Shown piece by piece: positions 1 to 11,300 of a stretch of DNA of 64,000 nucleotides. The stretch is from an uncultured Eubacteriales bacterium (GTDB lineage: Bacteria; Bacillota; Clostridia; Christensenellales; Aristaeellaceae), in contig OMZY01000001.1 of NCBI GenBank assembly GCA_900315675.1, positions 496,001 through 560,000 on the forward strand, read 5' to 3'. Positions within the stretch are counted from its first letter, which is position 1; every line of letters starts with the position of its first letter. The notes below the pieces were generated by a model. That model searched no databases, was not told where the DNA came from, and worked only from the letters and a program-made list of their open reading frames with translations. A program made the translations under genes and the position numbers.

Positions 1-125
1 ATCCGGCGGGAACTGGCGTCAAAAGCGATAATCTGGGAAGCCTTGACATAGGATGCGTCCACAATTCCGCGCAAAATTGCGGAACCCATATTTCCTGTTC
101 CGATCATTCCGATGGTGTTAATCAT
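1..125 (-). CDS. proC: Pyrroline-5-carboxylate reductase, N-terminal part (runs off the window)
   Basis: Only the first 41 codons lie in the window. They encode a Rossmann-type NAD(P)-binding start, with the glycine-rich stretch IGMIGTGNMGSAILRG at about residues 5-20, typical of ProC, which reduces pyrroline-5-carboxylate to proline. The ATG at 125 follows a GGGAGG ribosome-binding site about 10 bases upstream. A terminator separates it from the hslVU operon upstream, so it probably has its own promoter or depends on read-through. The glycine motif also occurs in other F420/NADP-oxidoreductase-like proteins, so the ProC name is likely rather than certain on this fragment. Confidence 0.8.
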   Translation of the reverse strand, partial: MINTIGMIGTGNMGSAILRGIVDASYVKASQIIAFDASSRR

Positions 126-167
126 ATCCAACGACCCTCCCTGGCGGTTTTTATGGATTATAACACG

Positions 168-195
168 AAAAAAGCCGCCTGCAAAGCAAGGCGGC
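168..195 (-). terminator. Rho-independent terminator of the rbgA-hslU operon
   Basis: On the minus strand a 7-bp stem (GCCGCCT / AGGCGGC) with an 8-base loop is followed by six T residues. It starts about 15 bases after the hslU stop codon and closes the long minus-strand operon before proC. Confidence 0.9.
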
Positions 196-209
196 ATAAG
201 AAAAACATC

Positions 210-1583
210 TTACAGGATGAACTTTCTGATATCCATGGGACGATTCTCCCCTTTCAGCCGTTCATTGACATAAGCTTCGTCAATTTTCAGATCGAAAGGA
301 GGCATGTTTTCGTCACCGGCATTGAACAGTACATCCTCGAGAAGCTGCTCAAAGATGGCGTGCAGCCTTCTGGCTCCGATATCTTCAGCGTTCTCGTTGG
401 CATTGCAGGCAGCTTCAGCAATGGCGGAAATCGCGCTGTCCTCAAAGGTAATCATCACGCGGTCAACAGCCAGCAGGGCCTGGTACTGCCGGGTCAGCGC
501 GTTTTCCGGTACGGTCATAATCTGCATAAAATCCTGTTTTGTCAGGCTTTTCAGCTTTACATGGACAGGAAAACGGCCCTGCAGTTCAGGAATCAGATCT
601 GTGATTTTACTCACATGGAAAGCGCCGGCAGCAATGAAAAGCATATAGTCTGTTTTCACAGGACCGTATTTGGTGCTGACGGTGCAGCCTTCAACGATGG
701 GAAGAATATCGCGCTGCACGCCTTCCCGGCTGACATCCGGGCCGTGGGCTCCGGAAGCACTGGCAATTTTATCAATTTCATCAATAAAGACAATTCCGTT
801 CTGTTCAGTACGCTGGATTGCTTCTTCCTGTACGGCGTCATTATCAATCAGCCGTGCCGCTTCCTGGTCTGTCAGGATTTTGCGGGCTTCACTGACTTTA
901 ACATGGCGTATTTTTGTCCGCTTGGGCATCATGTTGCCCATCATATCCCCCAGGCTGATGCTGTTTCCGCCGACTTCCAGCGTCGGAGCTTCCTCTTCCA
1001 CTTCCAGTTCCAGCTCGGTATCTTCAATTTCGCCGCGCATCAGCTGCTGGCGGATATCTTCTTTTCTTCTGGCCAGGGCAGCTACTTCCTCCCCGCTCTG
1101 CTGCTGTTCCTTCTGCTTTCCAAGCAGGAAATCCAGCGTATTGGAGGCATTGTTTTTACGCGGACCGTGGGCAAGCAGATCGCTCAGGCGCTCTTCTGCC
1201 AGCACTCTGGCGCGGGGCTTCACTCTTTCCTCGTGTTCCCTGCGTACCATACGTACGGCGTTTTCCGTCAGATCACGGATAATGCTTTCAACATCACGGC
1301 CGACGTATCCGACTTCTGTAAATTTTGTGGCTTCCACTTTGATAAAGGGTGCACTGACGAGTTTGGCAAGACGACGGGCAATTTCCGTTTTACCCACACC
1401 CGTCGGGCCGATCATCAGTATATTTTTCGGGATGATTTCATCTCTCAGTTCACTGTCCACCCTGCTGCGCCGGTAACGGTTCCTAAGGGCAATGGCCACG
1501 GCTTTTTTTGCTTCGTCCTGACCGACAATAAACCGGTCCAGTTCATGAACAATCTGTCTTGGAGTCAGTTGCTGTTCACTCAT
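210..1583 (-). CDS. hslU: HslU (ClpY), ATPase subunit of the HslVU protease
   Basis: AAA+ unfoldase that feeds unfolded proteins into the HslV peptidase in the cytoplasm. The 457-residue length is close to the family norm. Walker A GPTGVGKT lies at 59-66, the substrate-gripping pore motif GYVG at 92-95, a charged I-domain at about 110-240, and Walker B VFIDEID at 265-271. The extreme C-terminus, RKFIL, is the conserved tail that docks into HslV. The ATG at 1583 lies 18 bases after the hslV stop, with AGGTGAG upstream. It is the last gene of the operon, directly before a terminator. Assignment is secure from motifs and from the adjoining hslV. Confidence 0.97.
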   Translation of the reverse strand: MSEQQLTPRQIVHELDRFIVGQDEAKKAVAIALRNRYRRSRVDSELRDEIIPKNILMIGPTGVGKTEIARRLAKLVSAPFIKVEATKFTEVGYVGRDVESIIRDLTENAVRMVRREHEERVKPRARVLAEERLSDLLAHGPRKNNASNTLDFLLGKQKEQQQSGEEVAALARRKEDIRQQLMRGEIEDTELELEVEEEAPTLEVGGNSISLGDMMGNMMPKRTKIRHVKVSEARKILTDQEAARLIDNDAVQEEAIQRTEQNGIVFIDEIDKIASASGAHGPDVSREGVQRDILPIVEGCTVSTKYGPVKTDYMLFIAAGAFHVSKITDLIPELQGRFPVHVKLKSLTKQDFMQIMTVPENALTRQYQALLAVDRVMITFEDSAISAIAEAACNANENAEDIGARRLHAIFEQLLEDVLFNAGDENMPPFDLKIDEAYVNERLKGENRPMDIRKFIL

Positions 1584-1601
1584 ATTCTCTCACCTGCCTC
1601 A

Positions 1602-2141
1602 TTAGACTGTTTCAACTATAATATGATCATTGGTGTATACACAGATACTGGCGGCGATATGCAGGGACTTCTCTGCAATTTCCGCCGCGCTCAGATCCGT
1701 GTTCTGAACAAGAGCCCGTGCGGCGGCGAGAGCATAATTTCCGCCTGATCCGATGGCGGCAATTCCTTCATCCGGATCAATCACTTCTCCGGTACCGCTG
1801 AGAATCAGCAAATGATCCTTATCGGCTGCGATCATCATGGATTCAAGCTGACGCATCATCTGGTCGCCGCGCCAGTTCTGGGCCAGCGCAACAGCGGCTT
1901 TTTCCAGGTTTCCGCTGCATTGCTGCAGCTTTTCCTCGAATTTTTCGCACAGCGTAAAAGCGTCAGCCACACTTCCCGCAAAACCGACAACGACCTCTCC
2001 GTTATACAGACGGCGGACTTTACGGGCTGTTGTTTTGAATACTGTATGTTCTCCCATGGTTACCTGTCCGTCACCGGCAATCGCGATCTGATTGCCCTTT
2101 TTGACGGCGCAGATGGTTGTTCCCTTGAAAGGACTGGACAT
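1602..2141 (-). CDS. hslV: HslV (ClpQ/CodW-like), peptidase subunit of the HslVU protease
   Basis: Threonine protease of the proteasome-beta fold that forms the proteolytic chamber capped by HslU. The 179-residue protein starts with seven residues before GTTICAV. By family knowledge the short propeptide is removed so that Thr8 becomes the N-terminal nucleophile. Conserved stretches include [29 protein letters not shown] and AIGSGGNYA. The ATG directly abuts the trmFO TAA stop, and its AGGAGG ribosome-binding site lies inside the 3' end of trmFO, so translation is probably coupled. Order trmFO-hslV-hslU is classical for Firmicutes; codY, which often follows, is absent here. Confidence 0.97.
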   Translation of the reverse strand: MSSPFKGTTICAVKKGNQIAIAGDGQVTMGEHTVFKTTARKVRRLYNGEVVVGFAGSVADAFTLCEKFEEKLQQCSGNLEKAAVALAQNWRGDQMMRQLESMMIAADKDHLLILSGTGEVIDPDEGIAAIGSGGNYALAAARALVQNTDLSAAEIAEKSLHIAASICVYTNDHIIVETV

Positions 2142-3470
2142 TTATGATATACCTCCTGTCTTGCTTTGTATGTCCCGGACACAGGCTAAAGCTCTCTGGG
2201 CTACCGCTTCATACCGGTCCTGTTTTTTCCGGGGACGCTTTTCCCCGGGTACGACCGGAAGCGGATCGATCAGACCGAAAGAACAGTTCATCGGCTGGAA
2301 ATTGGGATTGGGGGTTGATACGTGTTTTCCCATAGCGCCCAGTGCGGTACAGGACGGGAAAACAGGCACCTCTGTATGATTCAGTCTGGCTGCCAGGGTC
2401 ATTCCGGCCACAAGTCCGCTGCCCGCGCTTTCAACATATCCCTCCACACCGGTAATCTGGCCGGCGAAGAAGCAGTTTTCCCGGCTGATCATCTCGAAGG
2501 AAGCATTCAGGAAACCCGGGCTGTTGAGGAATGTGTTGCGGTGCATGACGCCGTAACGCGCAAATTCCGCATGCTCCAGACCGGGAATCAGTCCGAACAC
2601 GCGCTTCTGCTCTCCGAATTTCAGACGGGTCTGAAAACCGACAAGATTGTACATTGTGTCGGAAGCGTTATCCTGGCGAAGCTGGACAACCGCAAAAGGT
2701 TCTTTTCCGGTCCGCGGATCTGTAAGGCCTACAGGTTTCATCGGACCGAAGGCGGGGACCATAAACCCGCGTTTGGCCATGCTCTCGATCGGCATACAGC
2801 CTTCAAAAACACGGCTCTCTTCAAAACCGTGCACCTCTGCAGTTTCTGCATGGATCAGTTCATTGATGAATATTCCGTATTCCTCTTCCGTCATGGGCGC
2901 GTTCAGGTAATCATTGCCCCGGTTATACCGGCTCAGGCGGAATAGCCTGGATTCATCCAGGGATTCCTTTATTACAATAGGAGCCGCCGCGTCATAGAAA
3001 TTGAGCGTACTCATACCGGGCAGATTCCGGATCACTTCAGCGAAGGCGTCACTGGTCAGCGGGCCGGTGGCAATGATCACGGGACCGTCAGGTATGGCAA
3101 CAGCTTCCTCATGGACAATATCTATGAGGGAATGACCGGAAATATAACTTGTAACCAGACCGGAAAACGAATCCCTGTCAACGGCAAGCGCTCCGCCGGC
3201 AGGTACCCGGGTTTCGTCTGCGCATTTCATGATCAGGGAACCAAGAATTCTCATTTCTTCCTTCAGCAGGCCAACCGCGTTGGAAAGGCGGTCGCCCCGG
3301 AAGCTGTTTGAGCATACCAACTCCGCAAACTGATCTGTATGATGGGCCGGAGACATTTTCCGGGGTTTCATTTCGATCAGTCTGACATGGATTCCGCGCT
3401 GCGCCAGCTGCCAGGCTGCTTCACAGCCGGCAAGGCCCGCGCCGATGACCGTAGCGTTACGATCATTCAT
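2142..3470 (-). CDS. trmFO: TrmFO, folate/FAD-dependent tRNA (uracil-54) C5-methyltransferase
   Basis: Makes ribothymidine at position 54 of the tRNA T-loop, using methylene-tetrahydrofolate and FADH2. An N-terminal FAD-binding Rossmann motif, [13 protein letters not shown], is followed by IEMKP and the family block [11 protein letters not shown]. The C-terminal half holds [20 protein letters not shown], typical of the GidA/TrmFO family. I place the start at the ATG at 3470, which has GAGG 6 bases upstream and overlaps the topA stop by 8 bases. Upstream in-frame ATG codons at 3479 and 3485 would lengthen the overlap and lack a better site. It is encoded between topA and hslV, as in many Firmicutes, though xerC is missing. 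Confidence 0.96.
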   Translation of the reverse strand: MNDRNATVIGAGLAGCEAAWQLAQRGIHVRLIEMKPRKMSPAHHTDQFAELVCSNSFRGDRLSNAVGLLKEEMRILGSLIMKCADETRVPAGGALAVDRDSFSGLVTSYISGHSLIDIVHEEAVAIPDGPVIIATGPLTSDAFAEVIRNLPGMSTLNFYDAAAPIVIKESLDESRLFRLSRYNRGNDYLNAPMTEEEYGIFINELIHAETAEVHGFEESRVFEGCMPIESMAKRGFMVPAFGPMKPVGLTDPRTGKEPFAVVQLRQDNASDTMYNLVGFQTRLKFGEQKRVFGLIPGLEHAEFARYGVMHRNTFLNSPGFLNASFEMISRENCFFAGQITGVEGYVESAGSGLVAGMTLAARLNHTEVPVFPSCTALGAMGKHVSTPNPNFQPMNCSFGLIDPLPVVPGEKRPRKKQDRYEAVAQRALACVRDIQSKTGGIS

Positions 3471-5586
3471 TATCCTCATCCTCACTTACCGCAACGATTT
3501 TCTTAAATCGGCAGCTTTCGTTTGTGCACAGATGCAGGATTTCACCCTTGTTGTTTCTCTTTTCGATCATATAGGTACCGCACTGGGGACATTTTTCATC
3601 TGCGGGTTTGTCCCAGCTTACGAAATCACATTCGGGATAGCCTTCACAGCCGTAGAATTTCCTGTTCTTGCGGCTGGTTTTCTCCAGAAGCCTTTTTCCG
3701 CATACAGGACAGGGCGCGTCAATATATGTCAGGATGGGCATGGTATTCCGGCATTCCGGGAAATTGGGGCACGCGAGGAAGCGGCCGAATTTACCCATTT
3801 TGTATACCATCATCGCTCCGCATTTATCGCAGGGTACATCGCTGACATCGTCCTTGACTTCCACTTTTTCGATTTCCTTTTCTGCCACAGAAAGCGTGGA
3901 AACAAAATCCGGATAGAATTCCCGGAGGATCTGCCGCCAGTCCAGCTTCCCTTCTTCCACTTCGTCCAGTTTTTCTTCCATGAAAGCGGTGAATTCAGTA
4001 TCAACAATCCGGGTAAAATACTTTTCCATCATCTCGGTTACCATGATACCGAGCTCTGTCGGGAAAAGACGTTTCTTTTCTCTGGAAACATAACCGCGAG
4101 CGATGATGGTTGTAATGGTCGGCGCATAGGTGGAAGGACGTCCGATACCGTTTTCCTCCAGCGTACGGACAAGGCTGGCTTCGGTAAAACGACTCGGGGG
4201 CTGGGTGAAGTGCTGATCCGTATTGACCTGTTTGATGTTGATTTTCTGTCCTTCCTTCAGGGCGGGCAGTGTCATTTCAACATTGTCTTCGGATTCGTCT
4301 GTTCCTTCTTCATACAGCGTTGTAAATCCGGCAAATACCTTGTGTTCGCCGTAGAAGCGCAGTCCGACGCGCTTGTCGGTAATTTCAGCCGAAAGGGTTT
4401 CATATACTGCGGGAGCCATCTGGCTCGCAACAAAACGGTTGTAGATGAGCCGGTAGAGCATGAACTGTTCCCTGCTCAGCGAGCTTTTGATGGAATCAGG
4501 AGTACGGGTCACATCGGTAGGCCGGATGGCTTCATGCGCGTCCTGCGCGTTTTTGCGGCCCTTGAATTCGTTTTTATCCTTGGGCAGATATTCCTTCCCG
4601 TATTTTTCGGGAATAAAATTCCGCAGGGCTGTCATGGCTTCGTCGCTGATCCGGACGCTGTCGGTACGGATATAGGTTACAAGACCCTGGGCTCCCTCGC
4701 CTTCCAGGTCCACTCCTTCATAGAGCTGCTGGACAACCTGCATGGTTTTGGCTGTGGTAAAGCTCAGCTTTCTGCCGGCCTCCTGCTGCAGGCTGGAGGT
4801 TGTAAACGGCGGAGCGGGCTGCCTTTTCTTTTCCTTGCGCTTAATATCGGTGACTGTAAAATCACCGGATTCAATCAATGTTTTAATCTGATCTGCTTCA
4901 TTCCTGTTGCTGACAGCGGTTTTCTGTCCGTCCAGGCTGGTAAACTTGGCGCTGAAACTGATCGGCTTCTTTTCGCCTTTGACAGCACAATCAGCTGAAA
5001 TATCCCAGTATTCTTCCGGGATGAAATTATCGATTTCCCGTTCCCGTTCCACTACCATGCGGGTCGCAACACTCTGTACGCGGCCGGCAGACAATCCTTT
5101 TTTCACTTTGACCCAGAGAAGCGGGCTGATCTTATAACCTACCAGACGGTCCAGGGCTCTGCGTGCCTGCTGGGCGTCAATACGTCCCATATCCAGTTTC
5201 CGGGGTTTCTTGATGGCAGCCTGTACTGCCTTTTTGGTCACTTCGTTGAATTCAATCCTGCAGGGTGAATTTTCATCCACACCCAGTACATGATACAGAT
5301 GCCAGCTGATCGCCTCTCCCTCGCGGTCAGGGTCTGTTGCGAAGTAAACCTGGGAGGCATTCTTGGCCTCTTTGCGGATTCTGCTCAGAATATCCCCGCG
5401 TCCGCGGATTGTTATATATTTGAGGTTAAAATCGTGATCGATGTCAACGCCCAGCTGGCTCTTCGGCAGGTCGCATACATGTCCCTGCGAAGCTTCAACC
5501 TTATATCCTTTGCCAAGATATTTGCTGATGGTTTTCGCTTTTGCAGGCGATTCGACGATGATCAGTTTCTGTTTGTTGGTGGCCAT
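3463..5586 (-). CDS. topA: DNA topoisomerase I (type IA)
   Basis: Relaxes negative supercoils by transient cleavage of one strand. The 707-residue protein opens with the Toprim domain ([13 protein letters not shown] near residue 8, and the acidic DPDREGEA near residue 84). The catalytic tyrosine lies in YIRTDS at about residue 305. Three C-terminal zinc-finger repeats follow, each a CxxCG pair with a second Cys pair (CDKCG, CPVCG, CPQCG), as expected for bacterial TopA. The ATG is preceded by GGAGGAG. The gene follows dprA by 24 bases and overlaps trmFO at its 3' end, so all three are co-transcribed. Confidence 0.98.
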   Translation of the reverse strand: MATNKQKLIIVESPAKAKTISKYLGKGYKVEASQGHVCDLPKSQLGVDIDHDFNLKYITIRGRGDILSRIRKEAKNASQVYFATDPDREGEAISWHLYHVLGVDENSPCRIEFNEVTKKAVQAAIKKPRKLDMGRIDAQQARRALDRLVGYKISPLLWVKVKKGLSAGRVQSVATRMVVEREREIDNFIPEEYWDISADCAVKGEKKPISFSAKFTSLDGQKTAVSNRNEADQIKTLIESGDFTVTDIKRKEKKRQPAPPFTTSSLQQEAGRKLSFTTAKTMQVVQQLYEGVDLEGEGAQGLVTYIRTDSVRISDEAMTALRNFIPEKYGKEYLPKDKNEFKGRKNAQDAHEAIRPTDVTRTPDSIKSSLSREQFMLYRLIYNRFVASQMAPAVYETLSAEITDKRVGLRFYGEHKVFAGFTTLYEEGTDESEDNVEMTLPALKEGQKINIKQVNTDQHFTQPPSRFTEASLVRTLEENGIGRPSTYAPTITTIIARGYVSREKKRLFPTELGIMVTEMMEKYFTRIVDTEFTAFMEEKLDEVEEGKLDWRQILREFYPDFVSTLSVAEKEIEKVEVKDDVSDVPCDKCGAMMVYKMGKFGRFLACPNFPECRNTMPILTYIDAPCPVCGKRLLEKTSRKNRKFYGCEGYPECDFVSWDKPADEKCPQCGTYMIEKRNNKGEILHLCTNESCRFKKIVAVSEDEDNE

Positions 5587-5610
5587 TGTATCAATCTCCT
5601 CCGGAGTGGA

Positions 5611-6735
5611 TTAGTGTTTCAACTGATATTGTTTGCCGGGCAGGGCTTCGATAATGCCCCGGATCTGCAGTACAGTCAGTGTGCTCATGAGTGATGACGG
5701 ATTCAATCCTGTGCACACAATCAGCTGCTCAAAGCTCATGGTACCGGGTTTCAGCGCCCTGATAAGCTTGTCTTCTTCCGGCGTGGAAGGCTTATATTCC
5801 TGCACGCAATCGCTATTTTGCCTTACTGCGGAAGGATTGTCAAGCCAGTGAAGATCTTCGAGGATATCACGGGCGCTTGTGAAATAGATCCCGCCTTCCC
5901 GCAGCAGCTGATGATTTCCCTCAAAACATTCCGACGCCGGATCCCCGGGATAGACAAATACATCCTTCCCCTGGGCGAGGGCGTGATTCACGGAAGTCAT
6001 ACTCCCGCTCCGTATTTTTGCCTCCATCAGGATCAGTGCACGGCTTAAGCCTGCAATAATCCTGTTTCTTACCGGAAAATGCCAGCCGAGTGCGCTCTCT
6101 CCCGGCGCGTATTCGCTGAGAATCAGACCGCCTTTTTCCAGGATCCTGTTTCGAAGCGCAAGGTTATCGCGGGGATACGGACGGTCCAGCCCGCTGCCCA
6201 ATACGGCAATGGTTTTGCCGCCGCCATCCAGGCAGCCACTGTGCGCGCAGGCATCGATGCCGCAGGCCATTCCGCTGACTATGGTAACACCGTTTGCTCC
6301 CAGATCTGCGGAAAGATTTCTGGCTGCTTTCTGTCCGGCGTAGGACGCCGCCCTGCTGCCGACAACGCACAGGGATCTTTCAGCGATACAGTCAGTATTT
6401 CCCTGATAAAAAAGGATCGCGGGAGGATCGTCTGTCTGGTCCAGTTCGGGAGGAAAACCTATGTCATGAAAGCATATGGTTCGGATTCCGTGCTGATCCA
6501 TCGCTTTTTTGTATCTGTCCAGATTCTCCTTCGTTCCGGAAACAGACAGCAGCTGATAAAAACGCCGGGTTATAAGCTGCTGCAGTTCAGGATCGTTCTG
6601 TAGAAAAGCGCTGTGACAGGCTTCCGATGTTTCGTAGCAATCCAGCAGTTTTCTGACTGTGGACGCGGGCATACATGCGGAAGCCAGCCATGCGTCATAT
6701 TCGTATCCGTAATCGCTTTGCAACACCGGATTCAT
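5611..6735 (-). CDS. dprA: DprA/Smf, DNA-processing protein
   Basis: Loads RecA onto incoming single-stranded DNA during transformation. The Rossmann-like core is clear: VVGSRAASYAG, IVSGMACGIDACAHSGCL, TIAVLGSGLDRPYP, FPVRNRIIAGLS and GSMTSVNHAL. A C-terminal winged helix (about the last 60 residues) is also present. The ATG at 6735 forms an ATGA overlap with the comM stop. A TTG two codons upstream is possible but has no better ribosome-binding site. The comM-dprA-topA linkage is conserved in Firmicutes. Presence of dprA and comM does not by itself show natural competence, since no comE/comF uptake genes are visible here. Confidence 0.95.
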   Translation of the reverse strand: MNPVLQSDYGYEYDAWLASACMPASTVRKLLDCYETSEACHSAFLQNDPELQQLITRRFYQLLSVSGTKENLDRYKKAMDQHGIRTICFHDIGFPPELDQTDDPPAILFYQGNTDCIAERSLCVVGSRAASYAGQKAARNLSADLGANGVTIVSGMACGIDACAHSGCLDGGGKTIAVLGSGLDRPYPRDNLALRNRILEKGGLILSEYAPGESALGWHFPVRNRIIAGLSRALILMEAKIRSGSMTSVNHALAQGKDVFVYPGDPASECFEGNHQLLREGGIYFTSARDILEDLHWLDNPSAVRQNSDCVQEYKPSTPEEDKLIRALKPGTMSFEQLIVCTGLNPSSLMSTLTVLQIRGIIEALPGKQYQLKH

Positions 6736-8282
6736 CTCCAATATTTCTGATCAAGTTCCCTGTACTGAACCGCTTCCGCAATATGTGCAGAGGAGATCGT
6801 TTCTTCTTCAGCGAGATCTGCTATGGTTCTGGCAACTTTCAGGATGCGCTGATAGGCACGCATGCTCAGATGCAGGGAATCCACAGCCGTACTCAGCAGT
6901 TTCGCCGCCTCCGGATCGGGGGTGCAGAACTTTTTCACTTCAGCGTTAGACAGCTGGGCATTGCAGTATTTCCCGGTGCCCTCATACCGTTTCAACTGTA
7001 TCTCGCGCGCTCTGCGTACCCGGGCGGCCACTGCGGCACTGGACTCGGAAGGTTCAGAATCATTAATCTCGTTCACCGGAACAGAATCCACTTCTATCTG
7101 CAGATCAATTCTGTCCAGCAGCGGACCCGACACGCGGTCAAGATATTTTCTGATTTCCGGCGGCGTGCATCTGCACCGCCGGCGTGTGCTGCCATAATAG
7201 CCGCAGGGACATGGATTCATAGCGGCGATCAGCATGAAGGATGACTGATACTGCGCCTGATTCCGGACACGGGCAACTGATACAATTCCGTCTTCAAGAG
7301 GCTGTCTCAGCGCTTCCAGCGCTCCCCTGCTGAATTCCGGCAGCTCATCCAGGAACAGAACGCCGTTATGTGCCAGGGAAACCTCTCCCGGTCTGGCGTT
7401 CTGACCGCCGCCGATCAGGGAGGCAACGGAAGCATTATGATGCGGCGAGCAGAACGGACGTGTCACCATCAGTCCGCTGCCGGGAGACAGCTTTCCGCAG
7501 ATGGAATGAATACGGGTGGTTTCCAGGGATTCCTCGAAACTCATCGGCGGCAGAATACCGGGAATACAGCGTGCCAGCATAGTTTTTCCGCTGCCCGGAA
7601 CGCCGATCATCAGCATGTTATGTCCGCCGGCAGCCGCCACTTCAATAGCACGCCGTGCACCCTTCTGTCCTTTGATCTGCGACATATCCACAGCCGGCAC
7701 AGCTTCATTTTTCAGATCCTCATAGGAAACCTGGGTCTGCGCGTGTATTTCTTCCTTTCCTTCAAACCAACCGATGACCTGTCGGAGATGAGAAACCGGA
7801 AGAATACGGATGTCCTGGATACAGGAAACCTCACGGGCATTCTGAACAGGAAGGATAACTTCCCTGACGCCGCTTTCCTTGGCGCTGATGACCATGGGAA
7901 GTACTCCGTTCACAGGCTGTATACTTCCGTCCAGGCTTAGTTCTCCGAAAAGCGCCACAGAATGAGTATCAATGGAAGGATCCGGAATGATTTCGCCGTT
8001 GACGATCATGATTCCGACGGCAATAGGCAGGTCAAAGGAAGGTCCTTCCTTTTTCATGTCTGCCGGAGCCAGGTTGACGGTGATCCGGCGGACTTTCATT
8101 TCCTTGCCGCTGTTGATGATGGCGGCGTTCACCCGGTCTTTGCTTTCTCGGACAGAGGTATCGGGAAGACCGATAATTTCCATGCCGGGCATACCGTCCG
8201 TTCCGAATACTTCCACATGAACCGGAAATCCGCTTACGCCGGCTACTCCATAGGTCAGCAGTCTGGCCATAATTCCGTTCAT
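6732..8282 (-). CDS. comM: YifB/ComM family magnesium-chelatase-like AAA+ ATPase
   Basis: Hexameric helicase-like ATPase; ComM homologues promote branch migration when transformed DNA is integrated. Family order is intact: an N-terminal Lon-type ChlI domain (HVEVFGTDGMPGMEIIGLPD, then NLAPADMKKEGPSFDLPIA), an AAA+ core with Walker A GVPGSGKT and Walker B GVLFLDELPEF, and a C-terminal Mg-chelatase helical domain (LSMRAYQRILKVARTIADL). A Cys-rich stretch, NPCPCGYYG, is also typical. I choose the ATG at 8282 because GAGGAG lies 11 bases upstream. An in-frame TTG at 8327 would add 15 residues without a ribosome-binding site. Confidence 0.94.
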   Translation of the reverse strand: MNGIMARLLTYGVAGVSGFPVHVEVFGTDGMPGMEIIGLPDTSVRESKDRVNAAIINSGKEMKVRRITVNLAPADMKKEGPSFDLPIAVGIMIVNGEIIPDPSIDTHSVALFGELSLDGSIQPVNGVLPMVISAKESGVREVILPVQNAREVSCIQDIRILPVSHLRQVIGWFEGKEEIHAQTQVSYEDLKNEAVPAVDMSQIKGQKGARRAIEVAAAGGHNMLMIGVPGSGKTMLARCIPGILPPMSFEESLETTRIHSICGKLSPGSGLMVTRPFCSPHHNASVASLIGGGQNARPGEVSLAHNGVLFLDELPEFSRGALEALRQPLEDGIVSVARVRNQAQYQSSFMLIAAMNPCPCGYYGSTRRRCRCTPPEIRKYLDRVSGPLLDRIDLQIEVDSVPVNEINDSEPSESSAAVAARVRRAREIQLKRYEGTGKYCNAQLSNAEVKKFCTPDPEAAKLLSTAVDSLHLSMRAYQRILKVARTIADLAEEETISSAHIAEAVQYRELDQKYWR

Positions 8283-8335
8283 CTGCCCTACAGCTCCTCT
8301 GTTCAGAATGTGTTTGCTTGAAATCAAGTTAACCG

Positions 8336-11300
8336 TCAGTTTGTATACCAGACATGCAGCAGGTGGCGTCCGATATCAAGCCATCCTGTTGTTACGTTCA
8401 GGCCGCAGGCATACGGGAACAGCAGCACAAAGAATACAGCGACCGCAAGGATATACAGAACCAGCGCGGTATTGACAAGCCTTCTGTATTTCGGATGATC
8501 CTGATCAAAGCACATGATGATCGCAAGCATCAGGAAAGGAATACTCGCAAAATAATGATAAATATAAGTTCCTCTGGGAACAAGCACCCAGGGCAGATAC
8601 TGTGCGAGAAGACCGATCAGAATGAATGAGAAACGGTGATCGGCATTCCGGGAACGGAAATGCCAGAGATAATCTGTCCCTTCCAGCGCATATCTTCTGG
8701 AAATCGCTAAACGGTATATGCAGTAAGCAAGAGCCGCAAGACCGCAGTACCAGATCGCAGGATTGCCGAAGCAGAAGATACTGTGGCGCAGCGTAAATCC
8801 GGCTGGAATATACTCATGCGAAGCATAATACATGGGTTTTCCGATCACAGGCCATTCCCACCAGGGAGAATAGAATGGATGATCCATGCCGAGCTTGCGC
8901 TGGCTGTGATACTTGAACATTCCAACCTGGGAATTCCAGACATCAAGGATATAATCCTTCAGCGAGTGTATTTTGCCGGCTTTATAAGCAAAATACGGAA
9001 TATAGCTTAACAGGTAGATCAACACAGGAACGATCACAAAGAAGAGGATACACCATAGGCAGAGGATCAGCGTCCTGCGTATATCTTTGCCGTAAGCAGA
9101 TCCGTCCCGGGCTGTATCTGCCCGGATAACCCGGAAACAATGCAGGAAGAATAGCACGGCCAGGCCTGCGCCTGCGTAGATTCCAATCCATTTGCTGGAA
9201 ATGGACAGTCCCATAAACAGTCCGCTGAAAGCAAGGGGAATCAGGGAAGATTCTATTTTCGTGTGCAGAAAATCTGTTTGCATAAAGCGCAGCATGAAGA
9301 AGTAGGCAAAGATGATAAACAGAACCGGGAAACTGTCGATGGTCGCTATCTGCGTCTGTGTAAGATGCTGGCAGTCCAGGGCCATCAGCAGGCAGGCCGT
9401 GACGGCCAGTCCGGTCTTTTTAGTCAGCTGTTTACCGAGCAGGTACATTCCGGGAAGCATCAGAATCCCGGCAAACGCTCCGGCGAAACGCCAGCCGAAG
9501 GGCGTCATGCCGAAGACGGATATAGACAGACTGATCAGTACTTTGCCAAGCGGCGGATGTGAGGTTTCATAGGGAACCTGTCCGTGCAGGAACTCAAATC
9601 CGGTTCTTGCGTGATAGATCTCGTCAAAATAGGTGCTGTTCCACCAGCTGGGCTGGGCCGGGGTTTCCAGGCTTTCTTTGCTTCCCGGAAACGCGGGAAG
9701 CTGTTCCAGCGTGTCCTGTTCATCCGTCAGTGCGGCAGGATCGGAGAAAAGAACCGATTCAGGTTCCTCGCCTGTGCGTCCGGCGACCTTTACGGGCAGG
9801 ATCTCCCCTGCTTCCGTCCGGAAAAGGATTTCGTTCAGCGTCAGGCCAATCTGCTGTGCGGTAAGCCTTACATATCTTCCGCTGAAATGGACGACGTTGC
9901 TGATGGCGGGTCCGGGCGTAAAGACGATATCCTCTGTTTCATCGTTGTAAGAGGAGGCAGTTACATATTTCCATTTCCAGCATTGTCCTTCAGCCATCTG
10001 CGCCCAGGTTTCATCCTCCCAGTTCAGTCCGTCTTTACTGACGGAGAAGGAGAAGTTTTTTTTGCTGACCTGTGCATGATACAGGATTTCGAAATCATCC
10101 CTGTATTCACCCAGGTCAAAAATGATTTCCTCTTTGGGACTGCTGGATGTCCATGCGTTCTGCGGCGCTTTTGTGCTGCCGAGCGTCAGGAGACTGACAA
10201 CTGAATAAATGACGGTAATGACGCTGAGACAGATAGTGTCCAGCCGCTTCCAGTGAAGCGAACGGTCGTATTTGTGATCTTTCACAGTGGCAGAGGTTTC
10301 TGCTTCATTTTCTGCCATGCCCGGGAGCGTCTGCACTGATCCGTCAGTCTCACTGACATCTGCTGTTGTTACGTTTTCGCTTTGTACAGGTTTAGCCGCG
10401 GAAAGCTTCGGACTGAGCCATACGGCATAAAGTGCCCCTGTAATATTCAGCAGACTGAGAATATCCGCCAGCCAGACTGTATCACTGTTCAGATGCCCCT
10501 GGCCGGAACCCAGACGGATACTGTTATCCAGTACAATGCCTTCGTTAATAACGGTTGTGACCGTAAACAGAAGAAGAATATAAAGGATTCGCCTGTCTCT
10601 GAAAATGGCCCACGCTGCGGCCAGCAGAAGCAGCGCCGGGAAGATATACCGTTCATGCATCTTGATGCCGAATACATAAAGCAGGATATACAGTAATCCT
10701 CCGAGCCAGGGAAGCAGTCTGATATCCCGGCTGCGAATGGCCGGAGACAGTACGATCATGAAGGCAAAAACCATGGCCAGGCCTCCTGTCCAGGCCCAGG
10801 AAGCCTTCAGGAAAGCGCAGAGAATAAATAACAAGGCAAAAACAAAACACAGGATGGTTTCCGTCAGCCTGTTGGCGCTGTTTTCATTACGGAAGTACCA
10901 CCATAAGCTGTATCCGATGCTGAGCAGCCCCAGGAATACCGGAGCCAGTGTATGGGCGGAATTTGTGATGCTGTTCCAGTTGCCGCCCAAAAGATAATAG
11001 AAATTGGCGGTATTGAGCGTCGCATACGGATAGGACTGAAGGGTGCGGCTGTACAGATTGATCAGCCAGTCCCAGTTCTGCTGCAGGCTGAAAGGAATAA
11101 TGCCGGCAGCCAGGGTTATGAAACTGAACAGTATTCCCCGATGAATCGGTTTACGGGTTTCCGGGTTATGGATATAGGTAAGAAGAATATAGATCAGCCC
11201 GAGAGGTCCGAGCATCAGCGCCTGCGGCTTCACCAGCACAGCAATCACATACAGCGGAAGCGCGGCTTTCCAGTTGCCCTTTACGGCAAAAACAGACACA

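Noticed and set aside
153..1748. 531-residue plus-strand open frame opposite hslU and hslV
   Set aside because: No family motif, antisense to two certain genes; it reflects their codon bias.
3445..4998. 517-residue plus-strand open frame opposite topA
   Set aside because: Shadow of topA; it has no ribosome-binding site, and the minus strand has the full TopA domain set.
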